Shown here: piece after piece, positions 1 through 10,357 of the stretch
Layout: every line of letters begins with the position of its first letter
How positions within the stretch are numbered: position 1 is the first letter of the stretch
Source of the DNA: Seminavis robusta
Taxonomy: Eukaryota > Bacillariophyta > Bacillariophyceae > Naviculales > Naviculaceae
Reading direction: 5' to 3'
DNA length: 58,367 nucleotides
Assembly (NCBI GenBank): GCA_903772945.1
Contig: CAICTM010000581.1
Location: 1-58,367 of the forward strand
Made by a program: the position numbers and the translations under genes
Notes under the pieces: model-generated
What the model was told of the DNA's origin: nothing
The model's database searches: none
The model's input: only the letters and a program-made list of their open reading frames with translations

Positions 1-310
1 GTCCATTGCAATCGAGGTGCAATGGTTTCGGAGAGAATTGTGAGGGGTAGTTTTATGGTGGTGGCTGGCGGCATGCCACGTCATGACATGGAAATGGAAA
101 AATTACTGTTTATACCTGTACCGCGCGTACGACAAAGCAAGTAGAGAGCAGCAACAACTGGCCGCAGCCTTCCATGAGGCAGCAGCAACTTTGGATCAGG
201 CTTTCGGGTCTGACGTTGATTTAGATGACAGCAGTGTTGACACTATCAGCAATAGTGCAGCTAGTAGCAGTGCTGGTGACAGCAGCAGCACGGGCGGGTC
301 CGGTTGGTGA
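1..310 (+). CDS. 3' end of an unidentified gene (partial, probably spliced)
   Basis: This is a possible gene entering from the left edge. The frame starting at base 1 is open to 140. A GTGAGG donor at 40 and a GCAG acceptor ending at 151 would remove a 112-bp intron in phase 0. The last exon would then run 152-310, reading QQLAAAFHEAAATLDQAFGS followed by an acidic and Ser/Gly-rich tail to TGA. Without splicing, the exon frame is blocked by TGA at 41-43. The helical stretch and low-complexity tail resemble a protein C-terminus, but no family is recognised. The intron model is inference. Confidence 0.3.
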
Positions 311-486
311 CCTTCCCCTTAATATCTTGCCTCGGTTGGGTTTTAAACTTTCCCGGCTGAGGGGGCCAACTCTCTCCGCCCCAATGTTTGTGGGGGTTAT
401 CGGTTTAGGGTAGCGGCACGGTGGATAGTCGTACTCAGAGTAGCCTTAAAATAGAATTCTATTTCTTACCTGTACCGCGCGTACGA
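113..486 (+). repeat. 20-bp exact direct repeat, 354 bp apart
   Basis: The 20-mer TACCTGTACCGCGCGTACGA occurs at 113-132, inside the proposed intron, and again at 467-486 in the spacer before the next gene. It contains the palindrome GTACCGCGCGTAC-like core. No function is assigned. Confidence 0.6.
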
Positions 487-690
487 TCTGTGCATTGGAA
501 CCTTTGGCGACGAATATGTAATGCAGAGGCACAGCTTTGTTTGTCAATCAGCTCTGCTGGGTGGAGGATTGGAGCAACAACATCCACCCGAACCCCACAC
601 AACCAGCTTCACCATTCAACGCCACCACCACAAACCACCTGCTGCATCTCCATCTACATCTGCGGTAGCTTCTAATATCTACTAGAATCG
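311..690. other. Intergenic spacer
   Basis: No supported gene. It holds the second copy of the 20-bp repeat (467-486) and a CCACC-rich stretch at about 600-640 just before the coiled-coil gene. Confidence 0.5.
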
Positions 691-1524
691 ATGATTGAGA
701 ATATGGAGGAAGCCAAGGTTGAACCGGTGAAGGAGGGAGAAGAAGCGACAGCCGCACCACCACCACCGCAAGACCAAAGGGTCGAAGAAGTAGCAGTAGC
801 AGCTGCAGAAGCAGTAGCAGCTGCAGTAGCTAATGCTCCTGATACCAGTACCACCACCATGAAAGAGGACACCCCCGAGGAGCAAAAAGAGGATACCCCA
901 ACCACCGCCATGCCCCCCAAAGATGAGATACCCGAAGAACCAAAAGAAGAGATACCCGAGGAAAATCCACAAAAGAAAGAAGATAACGAGGAGGAGGACG
1001 AAGGAGAAGAGGAAAAGTTGGTGCGACTACAGGAAGAATCGATTCAGTTGCAACAAGACAAGATTAGTCTTCAGGAAGATCGATTGAAATTATTGGAAGA
1101 GAAATTGGAACTGCGTCGCGAGAAAAACTCACTGCTGGCGGAACAACGCACTCTCGAAGCACAGACGAAAAAACGCAAACGCCAAGATGACGAACAAGAA
1201 ATTGCGGCACTCCAACAACGAGTTGCGGCACAAGAAGTCGAATTGGCGGCTCAAACGGCACTCCTCCAACAAAACGATGCCAAATTACAGGCGATACTGG
1301 CACAACAGCAACAACAACCACCACCACCCGAAGCCGCGGCTGCTGTAGCGGCCGCCGTGGCCGCCATGGATCCCATTGTCGTCGTTCAACCACACATTCT
1401 CGAGCCGGCCGTCGTGGTCGATCAAGCCGTCGTAGAACCAGTGGTAGTAGATCCACAACAAGTACAACACGCACAACCACCACCTCCGCCCATGGACCCC
1501 AATATCATTCATTTTGGAATTTGA
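691..1524 (+). CDS. Low-complexity coiled-coil protein, function unknown
   Basis: An open frame of 277 residues. Residues 1-100 are acidic and Ala/Pro/Glu-rich, with repeated EDTPEE and EIPEE units. Residues about 105-205 form a long Gln/Glu/Leu/Lys coiled coil (EEKLVRLQEESIQLQQ...) with a basic KKRKRQ patch that could be a nuclear localisation signal. The tail is Gln-, Pro- and Val-rich (QQQQQPPPP) and ends NIIHFGI. A second in-frame ATG at 703 is an equally possible start. No enzyme domain is seen. The family is not recognised; scaffold or nuclear roles are only possibilities. Confidence rests on sustained open frame and composition, since low-complexity sequence can stay open by chance. 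Confidence 0.6.
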   Translation: MIENMEEAKVEPVKEGEEATAAPPPPQDQRVEEVAVAAAEAVAAAVANAPDTSTTTMKEDTPEEQKEDTPTTAMPPKDEIPEEPKEEIPEENPQKKEDNEEEDEGEEEKLVRLQEESIQLQQDKISLQEDRLKLLEEKLELRREKNSLLAEQRTLEAQTKKRKRQDDEQEIAALQQRVAAQEVELAAQTALLQQNDAKLQAILAQQQQQPPPPEAAAAVAAAVAAMDPIVVVQPHILEPAVVVDQAVVEPVVVDPQQVQHAQPPPPPMDPNIIHFGI

Positions 1525-4148
1525 GAACGTATACTGTGAACCCACGATTATTACAATCAACTTTTTTCAAATGGGACAAATTGAAAAAACATTCCGTAAA
1601 AGATCATACACGACACTCGGTTTTTCAGCTACGGGTTTCCAAATTACAGTACCGTCAGCAATGAAAATAAAAAGCACCTTGGAGGGATTGACTTGGTTGG
1701 AAGATAGTTACACCAGTAATAGAAACCTGAGTATTAAATACTATGGACCAGTCCTCTTCCACTTTGCACCGCGAGTGCCATTTTCATTCATCGCTTTCAC
1801 TCCTCAACCTGCGCCGTACGGTAAACTCGCTTGTCCGTCGAAGGGTCCTACGTCCTACGTGCACTCTTATTACTGTACTGTACTGTACTCCTACGGTACT
1901 TACCGCACGGCCGAGAAAACTACAGGTACGTCAAGTGCAGCGTCTCACGGTGGGCCTGGCTGAGCGATTTCGGCAGCTTGCGTCTTTGGCGTGCAGCTTT
2001 CATGAGTCCATTGCTCAAGCTTTGTTCGCTATCCCCCTTTTAACCCTTTTGTATTTTGTGAAGAGTTCACACAGCTGAATGAGGAGTGTGGCCAATGCTG
2101 CCACTCCCACACAGCTTGGGTTAGGCCATTATAGCAGCCAATTAGCACTAGCTAGTACCTATAGTAGCCTTCTTGAGCCCAAACCACTTTTAGCACTCCC
2201 AGCTCTGAGCTTCCGTCATCATAGTGTAGACAGGGGTGGACAATAGCCCTCTAGCTAGGTGTCCCAAAAGCAATGTCATTGCATGCAAATCTTGCCTAAC
2301 TAGCTAACCGGAGCTAGCTTTGTGAGTCCAGCTAGACTATAATCTGTGGTTGCTTTGCTCAAGAACATTACTAGCTAGCTAGTATGGTGACAGTCATTAG
2401 GCAGCGGAGGTTTCCAAGATGAGCCTCCATCGCCCTCCTTTTGTTCGTACCCCTGGTCATCAGGGATCAGGCTAGCTAGGGTGCGCATCACAAGCCGCCG
2501 GCCTGCCGGTTCGCCCAGTAACAGGTGGCTTTAACCCTATCTGAAGATTGGTTGCGTTAACCGTAGTAATAACCGACTTCTTAAGTAGACAACCGACTGA
2601 CTCGTGGAACTGCCTGTTTTGTATCCGCTTCGCGAACCAACGGACACCCGAGGTTGAAGGTCATGCAGTCTGTCGTCTGTTGTTATGTTGTTAGTCTATG
2701 TTGTGCAATCGATTTGATTCGATTCGAAGGACTCGACTCGACTCGACTCAGTCTGTTTTGCGACCAACAGCGTCTGCTACCGGTATTGGGTGACAAAAAG
2801 TCTGTGACACTTGAAGGTTGAAGGGCATGCAGTCTTTTTTGTGCATTCGACTCAATCCAGTCCGTTCTTGTGCGACTGCAGCTGGGACTCTGCTTTAGGC
2901 AACGAAGAGCAGCCGAAGAGTTGTGTCTGCAACTGTTCTTGTACAAAGTTAGTTTATGAGTGATGCTTTTACTGTTTACACATGTGCATGTGTACATGTT
3001 CGTGTTCCGATAAGGCACCCAAGTTTCATTAATACCGGTCAGCAGTCGCTATTACAAATGGTGATATATGGGTTTCAGAAAGTCTTATGATTTCACTGGC
3101 CAAAATCACTTCCGAAACTTTGGAAGAGTTATTCACCATTTAAGAACTGAAATTACGGTTAGAGCATGCTGTTATCGAGTCCTCTCCTGTCCATTACACG
3201 GGTGACGCGGTAATATGGGATAAAAATTGATAGCTTTTCGTATCTACTAATCCATGTCAATCCGTGCACCATTGGGTTGGAGAGAACAGAGCCGCCAACA
3301 CTCTTGAGGTGCGGCAGTTCTAGCCAGCCAGTAGAACAGCTCAGTATTTGATTGGATTGCTCATGTGGTTCGTTCTTTGTGATCATCCACATGTAACGAG
3401 ATGTACCTTCCCAAGTGCGAAGGATTATATGCCGTATCTTTGCACAGGCAACTGAAAAATCAGGGATACCTTTGAAGATTGTTTGTAGAGCAGGTTTTCC
3501 TTTTGCAAGTGCCGGTACCGAGAATTGTACCGGTAGCCCTGAAGTCAGGTTGTCAGGTTGTCAGGTTGTTAGCCCATGGTGGCAAGGTGCCGGTAGAACT
3601 CGAGCACCAAACAGCAGAGCTACCACAGCCGCTACCACCAAGTCCTTGGTCAACGGTGAATTGACCAAGTGAGTGCTAAAACTAAGGTTCCGTACAAGAA
3701 ACCTCATCATTCTGTGTCCTATAGAAAATGTGATAATATGTCCCAATTTGAATGCGATCTTTCTCACGGGTCATTCATCAGCTTTTTACTACATTAAGAC
3801 ACAAAACGGTACCACAATCATACCCAGAATCCAGCTGCAGAGCTATGCTTCTCTTACAGAAAAACATTTGTACTCTGTTACCAGAACACTAATACAGCTC
3901 TAAAACTCACTTTCGACCAACGACCAACTGCAAAATGCCGGCAAAAAACTGTTTACTTGACTGGCAGTGGGTTGAAAAGTAGAAAAGCTGCAGTGCAACA
4001 AGAAAGCTTGTCCAAGCCTAAAGCGATCGGCAATCTTGCATGGGAAGAAGTTGTGCTTCATTTGGCACTTGCAATTGCTTCACTTCTGCTCATAATTTTA
4101 CTCCTTCAACAACCAGAGACAGTCATCACTCAAAAAGCAGCTCCAACC
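1525..4148. other. Long intergenic region
   Basis: No supported gene. From about 2080 to 2480 it is rich in CTAG/AGCTAG words. At 2650-2900 there is an imperfect internal duplication: AGGTTGAAGG-CATGCAGTCT appears twice, with a short (GACTC)n run near 2730-2750. Open frames here lack protein-like composition. The in-frame stretch just before 4149 would encode a hydrophobic segment but has no ATG. Confidence 0.5.
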
Positions 4149-4955
4149 ATGAACGCTGTTTCTGCATCTACCACCATGAACACCGCCACTGCAGCTACCG
4201 GTACTACCCCTCAAGCTACTCTGATCACCAGTGCTTTGATCCAAAACAATGAGGGCGTGGCTCTTTTGTCAAGCGGCAAGCCCCAAGAGGCAATTGCTTA
4301 CATCAAGCGCTCGTTGGCAATGCTGAATCAGAGCCTGATAACCCCCATGGAGGAAAGCAAGGCGTCTCCGTCTGAAGTATTCGATCTTTACATGCTCTCC
4401 ACTGTCCCATTTCTCTCCAGCAACGAAGATGACTGCCGCCAAGGTGATGAGCTACGTCTGTTTGATGGCGCCCTGGCATTGGCATTGTCTGCTGGAGGAC
4501 CAAGACCTGAAGACGTGGCCTTCTACTCGGCTGCTGGCATGCTCAACTTGGCTGTTGCAGTCCACCAAGTAGCCAAGATGGCCAGTTGGTCCTCCTTCCC
4601 ACAAGATCAGGCTCGTGCCAACGCCCTCTATCAAAAAGCTGATCGCCTCTATCGATCTGCCCAACAGGTGCTCGAGGTGAGCTTGCAGCATCAGCAAGGT
4701 CAGCCGCATGCCACAAAGCACATGTTTCGCTTTCTCTTTGTGGCAGCTCAGAACAACCGTCTGGTTATTGCCCTGGAGGTTGGCAACATCAGTGGCGAGC
4801 AGCTCAAGAAGGAGATGGATGCCATGCTCAAGGTCCTGTCCCGTGACGGCGGCTGCCCGCCTCAAGAACAAGCCTTCCTGGACGAGTTTTTCCTCAACAC
4901 GGCTTTGTTGGACATGACTTGCATGTTGAAAGCCCTGGCAGCACCATGTGCTTGA
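4149..4955 (+). CDS. TPR-like repeat protein, copy 1 of 3 in the window
   Basis: A 268-residue protein. The reading frame extends upstream to 3957 but without an ATG. The start at 4149 gives an N-terminus (MNAVSASTTMNTA) like that of the paralogue at 30070-30795 (MATTTMNSN). Family features visible in all three copies are an opening helix with NNEG or NDQG (here QNNEGVALL), a [FI].[RK][AS]L helix, a mid-protein AA.LNLAVA.H helix, an NN motif (AAQNNRLVIAL) and a C-terminal FLN motif (EFFLNTALLDMT). The paired-helix pattern fits tetratricopeptide-like repeats, so a protein-binding role is inferred. There is no catalytic motif and no signal peptide with this start. Confidence 0.8.
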   Translation: MNAVSASTTMNTATAATGTTPQATLITSALIQNNEGVALLSSGKPQEAIAYIKRSLAMLNQSLITPMEESKASPSEVFDLYMLSTVPFLSSNEDDCRQGDELRLFDGALALALSAGGPRPEDVAFYSAAGMLNLAVAVHQVAKMASWSSFPQDQARANALYQKADRLYRSAQQVLEVSLQHQQGQPHATKHMFRFLFVAAQNNRLVIALEVGNISGEQLKKEMDAMLKVLSRDGGCPPQEQAFLDEFFLNTALLDMTCMLKALAAPCA

Positions 4956-5573
4956 GCTAAGACGGTGCTTCAGAGACACCAACAGTTTTGCTTATACTTC
5001 CATGTTTGTAGAGGCCCACCTACGTTATTCACAACTTTAGAAATAAGATCCATTAACCATGTCACTAGACGACACGTACTACGTCTCCTCAAACCCAAAT
5101 CTAGCATTGATCTATCGTCGGTAGCGTTTTCAAAGATTTTCCATGGCTGGCTGAGCATTGGCCCTTGTCGATGAATGAATACACTCGTTTGAAGAGCCAG
5201 TGCTGGCCTCCCGTGAAGCAAGCTAGATCAGCAGCCAGGTACCATGGTACCTGGTAGCTACTGTCGCTCCTCGCATCATAGGTTATCGTAGGAAGGGTGC
5301 AAAGGAACGTGATAGCTTCAGCTTCGAGCTCTGGCTAGCTAGAGTAAAATGCGATTTACGACGGACCTTTCCCCGGATTATTCTCTTAAGAGGTGGATCT
5401 CGAATATTGTACTTCTAAGTAGCTGAATCGAAAGGGCAAATGTTGTTGAGTATCCCATTAAATTCCCAAGATCAGAGTGTACTTATTGGTGGAGTTATGG
5501 TTGATTGAAAATATCCTCACTTTTGTGACGAATTCTTTTTCTCGGCAGTTTAAGACTTTACAGTACTTAACTG

Positions 5574-5670
5574 TGTAGGATCCTACATAGGAGAGTCCTG
5601 TAAGATCCTACGGAACACTTAGGAAGCACCTCTATTGCTCTGGTACCGAAGCTACGTAGGATCCTACGTA
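5574..5670. repeat. Two perfect palindromes around GGATCC
   Basis: TGTAGGATCCTACA (5574-5587) and TACGTAGGATCCTACGTA (5653-5670) are perfect inverted repeats without a spacer. A degenerate half-site (GTAAGATCCTACG) lies between them. Confidence 0.7.
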
Positions 5671-7187
5671 AGAACCTCTATTAATTACATGGTCTTAATC
5701 TTCACCCGGTCTTAAAATGACTTTTACTCTACATGTAGCCAGCGAGAGATCTCAAGCAAATTGGACCGATAAAGGCTTTGCTCAAAGGGACTCAACAGCC
5801 AATTTCTGTAGTACTAAAGGTGGAAAGGTGAGCTAGAGCTACGTAGCACCTAGATACATGTACTTAGAGTAGCTATGGTACTATTCGGTACATGTACTCT
5901 AGCCAGTAGCGATTATGCTACATGTTTGTTTTGGAGGCACGGGCACAGAATCCGTGCTGGCAGCAGCGAACTCGTGATCGGGGTCATATGCCACAAACAT
6001 CACCTGGTGATTTGAGGATTACGGCAACCACAAGCCTGCGAACTGTCTTTTTGCTGGGTTTGTACACCAATACACATGATGTTCCGATGGTGGAACAGGT
6101 GCTGGGGTCATTATGCCACAAAACATCAGCTGCTGGTGATTTTATTGATTTTTATTGCCGCGAGTCTGGGGTGTCTCTTTGCAATTGCTACTTGCTAGTA
6201 CTAATAGTCTAGCCAGGGGTCTGTCGCAGGTGCAGCCCCCAAACATGCTTGCTGGCCGGTACCAGTACAGTACTCAGACTTCGGAAGATCCGAAGGGACA
6301 GTGCATATTTTGAATGAATTAGAATCATTCTCATTCCCTCATTCTCCGGCTATCTAATGTAACCTGTCCGCTGCCACATCTTGCTTCTGTGGGTCAGGCA
6401 GATCTTGCCTTGCTACATGTAGTCCAATGCATGAGAACGCCAGTTGTTGCCAGCCGTACCGTACTGTTCCTGTTGCAAGAACTATGGCTGGGACATGACG
6501 CGACGTTGTGGCTACCGTATTAGTTTCGGTGGAGCGAAGAACGGGGGTGACAACAGCCGTTGCCTGCTGAGGTTGCTTCCAGCCTTCCACTGTAAGCAGT
6601 TCTCAGAATCGCGAAGGCTATGGACCACTATGGACATGCCTAAAATGCCAAGCCTATGACAAAGCTGCCTAAAACTAGCTCTAAAAATAGTGCTTTGGCT
6701 TGTTGTATAAGTCGTGGACTCGATTGCCACTCACCGGCGATTGTTTCCACTATGCCCTATGGGATATGTGTTGCGAGAGCTGCGACATCGTGGTGATTGC
6801 TTCTTGGTTGCGTTCAGTTGTTCAGTTTTATTAAGCACAGTTCTTGTAGTTGCGCTGCTGGAAGAGTAGTCTATGTACTATGTATGTATGTATTCTTTGG
6901 AAGAGTTCTGTTGTCGAACAAGACCTTTTCCAGAGAACGCAACAGAAGCCCAATAACTCGAACGGCAACCAGGAGCAGTTCTTCTCAAGAGATACATAGA
7001 TTCTTTCCCGCTCGAGTTGCGACTTACATGTAGTTCTGCGTGACGCAGCGCAGCATGCAGCCATCCAACAGCCCAGCCAGCCCATGCAAGAGCAAGCAAC
7101 ACGAAATAAGCGAATGGGTTGCAAAAGTAGAGAAGTAGCGACAGGCACATAGATTCTTGATGATGCGGGTTCTCTAGCGGTAATCAT

Positions 7188-7620
7188 ACATGTCTTGGGT
7201 ACCGCTACTAGCTAGCTAGCTAGCTAGCTAGCCACTCAGCCATCTTTTTGCTTTGCGCAGGGTCCAGGAGGATCTTTGCATTCCAAGTGAAGTAACCTGG
7301 CTGGCTGGCTGGATAGCTGCGGACAGTCGCCGTGGTTGAATTGTGCAACCAAGATTGACCCCAACACCCCAACTGTCCTGGCTGAAGCCAACTTGCTTCT
7401 TTGTTGTAGACTCGCTCTGACTCCTCTTCTTTAGCCGCAATGATGGCTGGATGTGTACATCTTGGGTAATGGTACTAGCTAGGCATCTTTGGCTTTGCAC
7501 AGCGTCCAGGAGGATCCTTGCTTCCGAGTGAAGTAGCGTCCCTTGCTGGAAGGCTGGATAGCTGCGGACAGTTGCTTGCGACCGACGGTCGAATTATTAT
7601 TGTGCAACCAGCCAGGATTG
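7188..7620 (+). repeat. Direct duplication of about 170 bp
   Basis: Copies at about 7188-7360 and 7456-7620. Shared blocks include CTTGGGTA, TACTAGCTAG, GTCCAGGAGGATC, GGCTGGATAGCTGCGGACAG and TTGTGCAACCA, with small indels. The first copy carries the (CTAG)6 array where the second has one unit. Confidence 0.7.
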
Positions 7621-8417
7621 AGCTAGACTGCATGAGAACAGAGTTCGTACATGTTGTAGGAATTGTTCCTGCGGAACTGGCTTGGTTCTCTAGACTCGAC
7701 TCTGAGCACCAGATGCAGCACAGATGCCTCCGGAATAGAGGAGGAAGCAAGCAAAATAAACATGGAGCGAAGCCTAACCTGGGCTTTCTTGCTTGGCGGA
7801 AGATCATGCCGTTCTTCTTCTTTGCTTGGTGCTGCTAGTACCAGTTTCTTGATGGGAACTTGCTTCTGGTGAAAAAAAAAGGGGCAACATTTCGTATGAT
7901 AATCTGCTGGCTGGCTGAGCTTGCATTTCGTCTTTGTTTTCTACGGTACCGGTATCCAAGAGGCAGCTACCGTAGCTAGCAGTGCACCCGTAGCTAGTAC
8001 CGGTAGTGGTCTTGCTTGCTACCGGTATTGAGGACGAAGAACGCAGCTTCTTGAGCGGAAGCGGACCAGCCCTGGTGGATGGTAGACAGCCCGGCCAGAA
8101 GCAGACAAGGCCAAACACTCCAGTCCAGACAGCCCCATGTTCTTGACTTGGATTCGCTTGGCCGGTTCTGGCTGCCGGTGCACTTTGCAGCGACCGTGGA
8201 TTATACCGGTACCGTGGATAGAATGCACTTCGTGGGTCCGATACCCGACCCTGAAGGGCTGTGACTGGTCTGTGACTGGAATGATGAGGTCTCTCACTTG
8301 CTCTGGATCCATGTTCCGAGCTCCCAAAAGAGGCTCCAACGGCCACACCATTCCATTGCACACAACCTCCATCTTCTCTTGACCTTGGCAGTGTCCACCA
8401 CTACCGGTAGCAACAAG

Positions 8418-9884
8418 ATGAAACAGTTGTCCCTGCTCCTCTTTACACTACTGTGTTTATCATGTATTACTAGCAGTACCAATGCATCCGTAGTGGGTGT
8501 CACAACAGTACCAGAAGACGGCTATGTGGAAGGCCAAAAAGTGAAAAAGCTCGTGACACTGTCGGAAGTATCCTTTCGTCGCGCGCGTCACGATACGGCC
8601 AATCCGATCTTTCTGTACATGTTTGGTGCCTATTGGTGTGGTCATTGCAAACGACTGACACCCATTTTGGAAGCCACGGCGCCGCAAGTGGCCGGTCGCA
8701 TTGCCATTGGTAAAATCGATTGTACCGACGACAAGCGGCTCTGTGAAGAATTTGGAGTAAGAGGATATCCTACTTTGAAATACTCGCTAGATGGAATTCT
8801 GTACGATTATACGGGTGGACGCAGTGAAGAAGACTTTGTCGCATTTGCCGAACGGCTGAGTCGTCCCGTCATGACCATTGTCGATTCGGTCGAACAAGCC
8901 AACAAGTTCACACAAGATCAAACGTACGGACACGGCGTATCCTTTGTCTGTCACGATCCTCGTAAAACCGTGGCGGCGCCCGCTTCGACGTTGACAGTAG
9001 AACAATTGGCGGCCACCAGTCCCATTTATAAAGTCTGCAAACAAGCGGCTCGCAAAGAATTGGCACACGCCCACTTCTCCGCATTGACGGCACGCATTGA
9101 TACCAGTGCTATTACGGGAGTTCCCTCCTCCGTTGTGGCCGATGATACTGATAGTGGCGCCACACAAGATTTGGATGCGCCTCCACCAACTCCACTTCAA
9201 AAAGGAGGATTTGTCTGTCGACTCGAAGCCCACGTCCCGTCGCGCTGTTTACTAGAACAACACACCATGATTGATGTCGAATCCGTATTGGAATTTGTCA
9301 AACGCAACAATGTCGCCACATTGACGGAATTCGGACCGCACAATTTTCATCGCATTGGACGACTCGGACGACCCCTCGTCATTGGTGTTGTGGACAAACG
9401 CCAAGAAGAAATCATGGGGCGAATACAAAAAGAGCTAGAGTCGTTTGCCATTAATGGCCCCGCTCGATTGACCAATGAAAAATATTACTTTGGTTGGATG
9501 GACGGTGTTCGATGGGCCAATTTTCTCGAACAATTTGATGTCCAACAAACAGAATTGCCACAAGCATTCGTGTTGGATGTCCCGCGACGCTTGTATTGGC
9601 AAGATTCGTATTATCGAGAAAAGACATTGCAAGCGTTCTTGACCGCCATTGACGATGGATACATTCGACCCAAAGAATCGCGCGGTGTTCGGGGTGCCGG
9701 ATTGTTTGGATGGATTTTTTCGGGATGGACATTGTTGTTACTCCTTATTGGGGCGGCGGGAGCTGTAGTGGTGCTATCGCCGGATGCACAAGGGCTCCTG
9801 GGTGGTGGTGGTAAAAAGAAGAAAAAGGATGGCGGTGGATCGCAAGGAGGACACGATGCGTTGCTGGGGAAAAAGAATCAATAA
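8418..9884 (+). CDS. Transmembrane thioredoxin / protein disulfide isomerase, TMX3-like
   Basis: A 488-residue protein predicted to catalyse disulfide exchange in the ER. The frame is open from 8298, but the ATG at 8418 gives a clear signal peptide (MKQLSLLLFTLLCL) and is preferred. A thioredoxin domain spans about residues 45-155 with active site WCGHC (Cys74 and Cys77), a DCT strand and a cis-proline motif (VRGYPTLKY). The middle 270 residues probably hold redox-inactive thioredoxin-like domains, as in PDI and TMX3. Near the C-terminus there is one TM helix (WTLLLLLIGAAGAVVVL, about 440-456), a Lys-rich cytosolic tail, and a final KKNQ that fits the dilysine KKXX ER-retrieval signal. Topology and tail match TMX3. 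Known from the family: PDI activity. Inferred: exact orthology. Confidence 0.9.
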   Translation: MKQLSLLLFTLLCLSCITSSTNASVVGVTTVPEDGYVEGQKVKKLVTLSEVSFRRARHDTANPIFLYMFGAYWCGHCKRLTPILEATAPQVAGRIAIGKIDCTDDKRLCEEFGVRGYPTLKYSLDGILYDYTGGRSEEDFVAFAERLSRPVMTIVDSVEQANKFTQDQTYGHGVSFVCHDPRKTVAAPASTLTVEQLAATSPIYKVCKQAARKELAHAHFSALTARIDTSAITGVPSSVVADDTDSGATQDLDAPPPTPLQKGGFVCRLEAHVPSRCLLEQHTMIDVESVLEFVKRNNVATLTEFGPHNFHRIGRLGRPLVIGVVDKRQEEIMGRIQKELESFAINGPARLTNEKYYFGWMDGVRWANFLEQFDVQQTELPQAFVLDVPRRLYWQDSYYREKTLQAFLTAIDDGYIRPKESRGVRGAGLFGWIFSGWTLLLLLIGAAGAVVVLSPDAQGLLGGGGKKKKKDGGGSQGGHDALLGKKNQ

Positions 9885-10357
9885 CAATACATGGAAAGTA
9901 CGTAAGGAAGCAAATCCATTCTGTAGTGTAGATGCTGGGCACATAGATACATAGATAGATTTGTAGCTGCTAGCAAAAAGGATGCTTCGGTTTGCTTGAT
10001 TGCAATAGAAACCAAGCAACGCAATGAAAGAACTCAAATCCATTCTGTAGACAGATAGATGTGTAGCTTGCTAGCAATAAGGATGCTTGATACTTCCCCG
10101 CGTAAGTACGGTACTGAGTGATTGAATCGAATCGAATCATCAAACATTGCTTTATCGCACAGGGCCAGCTAGCCAGCTAGCCAACAGATACAACAAATAG
10201 CTGGCGGGTCCAAAACTGAGGCAGCACGAATGCATAATTTGGGGTGGTATGACGTAAAGATATTCAACTGCAGCTGGCTAGCACTCCTAAGATAGATTAA
10301 CAAACTCATTCGTCTACTGCAATACCGCACTGGCAGAGAAGAGAGACTGGTTCATTA
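9885..10357. other. Spacer between convergent genes
   Basis: No gene seen. It lies between the ends of the PDI-like gene (plus) and the first CRAL-TRIO-like gene (minus). It holds the 9910-10091 duplication and a GAATCGAATCGAATCAT run near 10125. Confidence 0.5.
9910..10091 (+). repeat. Imperfect direct duplication downstream of the PDI gene
   Basis: CAAATCCATTCTGTAG...ATAGAT...GTAGC...CTAGCAA.AAGGATGCTT occurs at 9910-9988 and 10034-10090, in the probable 3' region of the PDI-like gene. The second copy is shortened. Confidence 0.6.

Larger units (their letters stand above)
4956..8417. other. Long intergenic region rich in palindromes and repeats
   Basis: No supported gene over 3.4 kb. It contains BamHI-centred palindromes (5574-5587, 5653-5670), many TACATGTA and CTAGCTAG words, a (CTAG)6 array at 7208-7231, and a direct duplication at 7188-7360 / 7456-7620. 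Several open frames of 70-185 codons exist on both strands, but they overlap each other and lack recognisable motifs. Confidence 0.5.

Noticed and set aside
2683..3018. A 111-codon minus-strand open frame
   Set aside because: It spans an imperfect internal duplication and a GACTC run; composition follows the repeats rather than a protein.
3957..4148. Hydrophobic segment upstream of TPR-like copy 1 as a membrane anchor
   Set aside because: The frame has no ATG before it and neither paralogue has such a segment; the start at 4149 aligns with copy 2.
10120..10140. Runs of GAATCGAATC that resemble a tRNA T-loop (also near 17345, 19320 and 2705)
   Set aside because: No acceptor stem, anticodon arm or D arm can be folded around them; they are short tandem repeats of GAATC.
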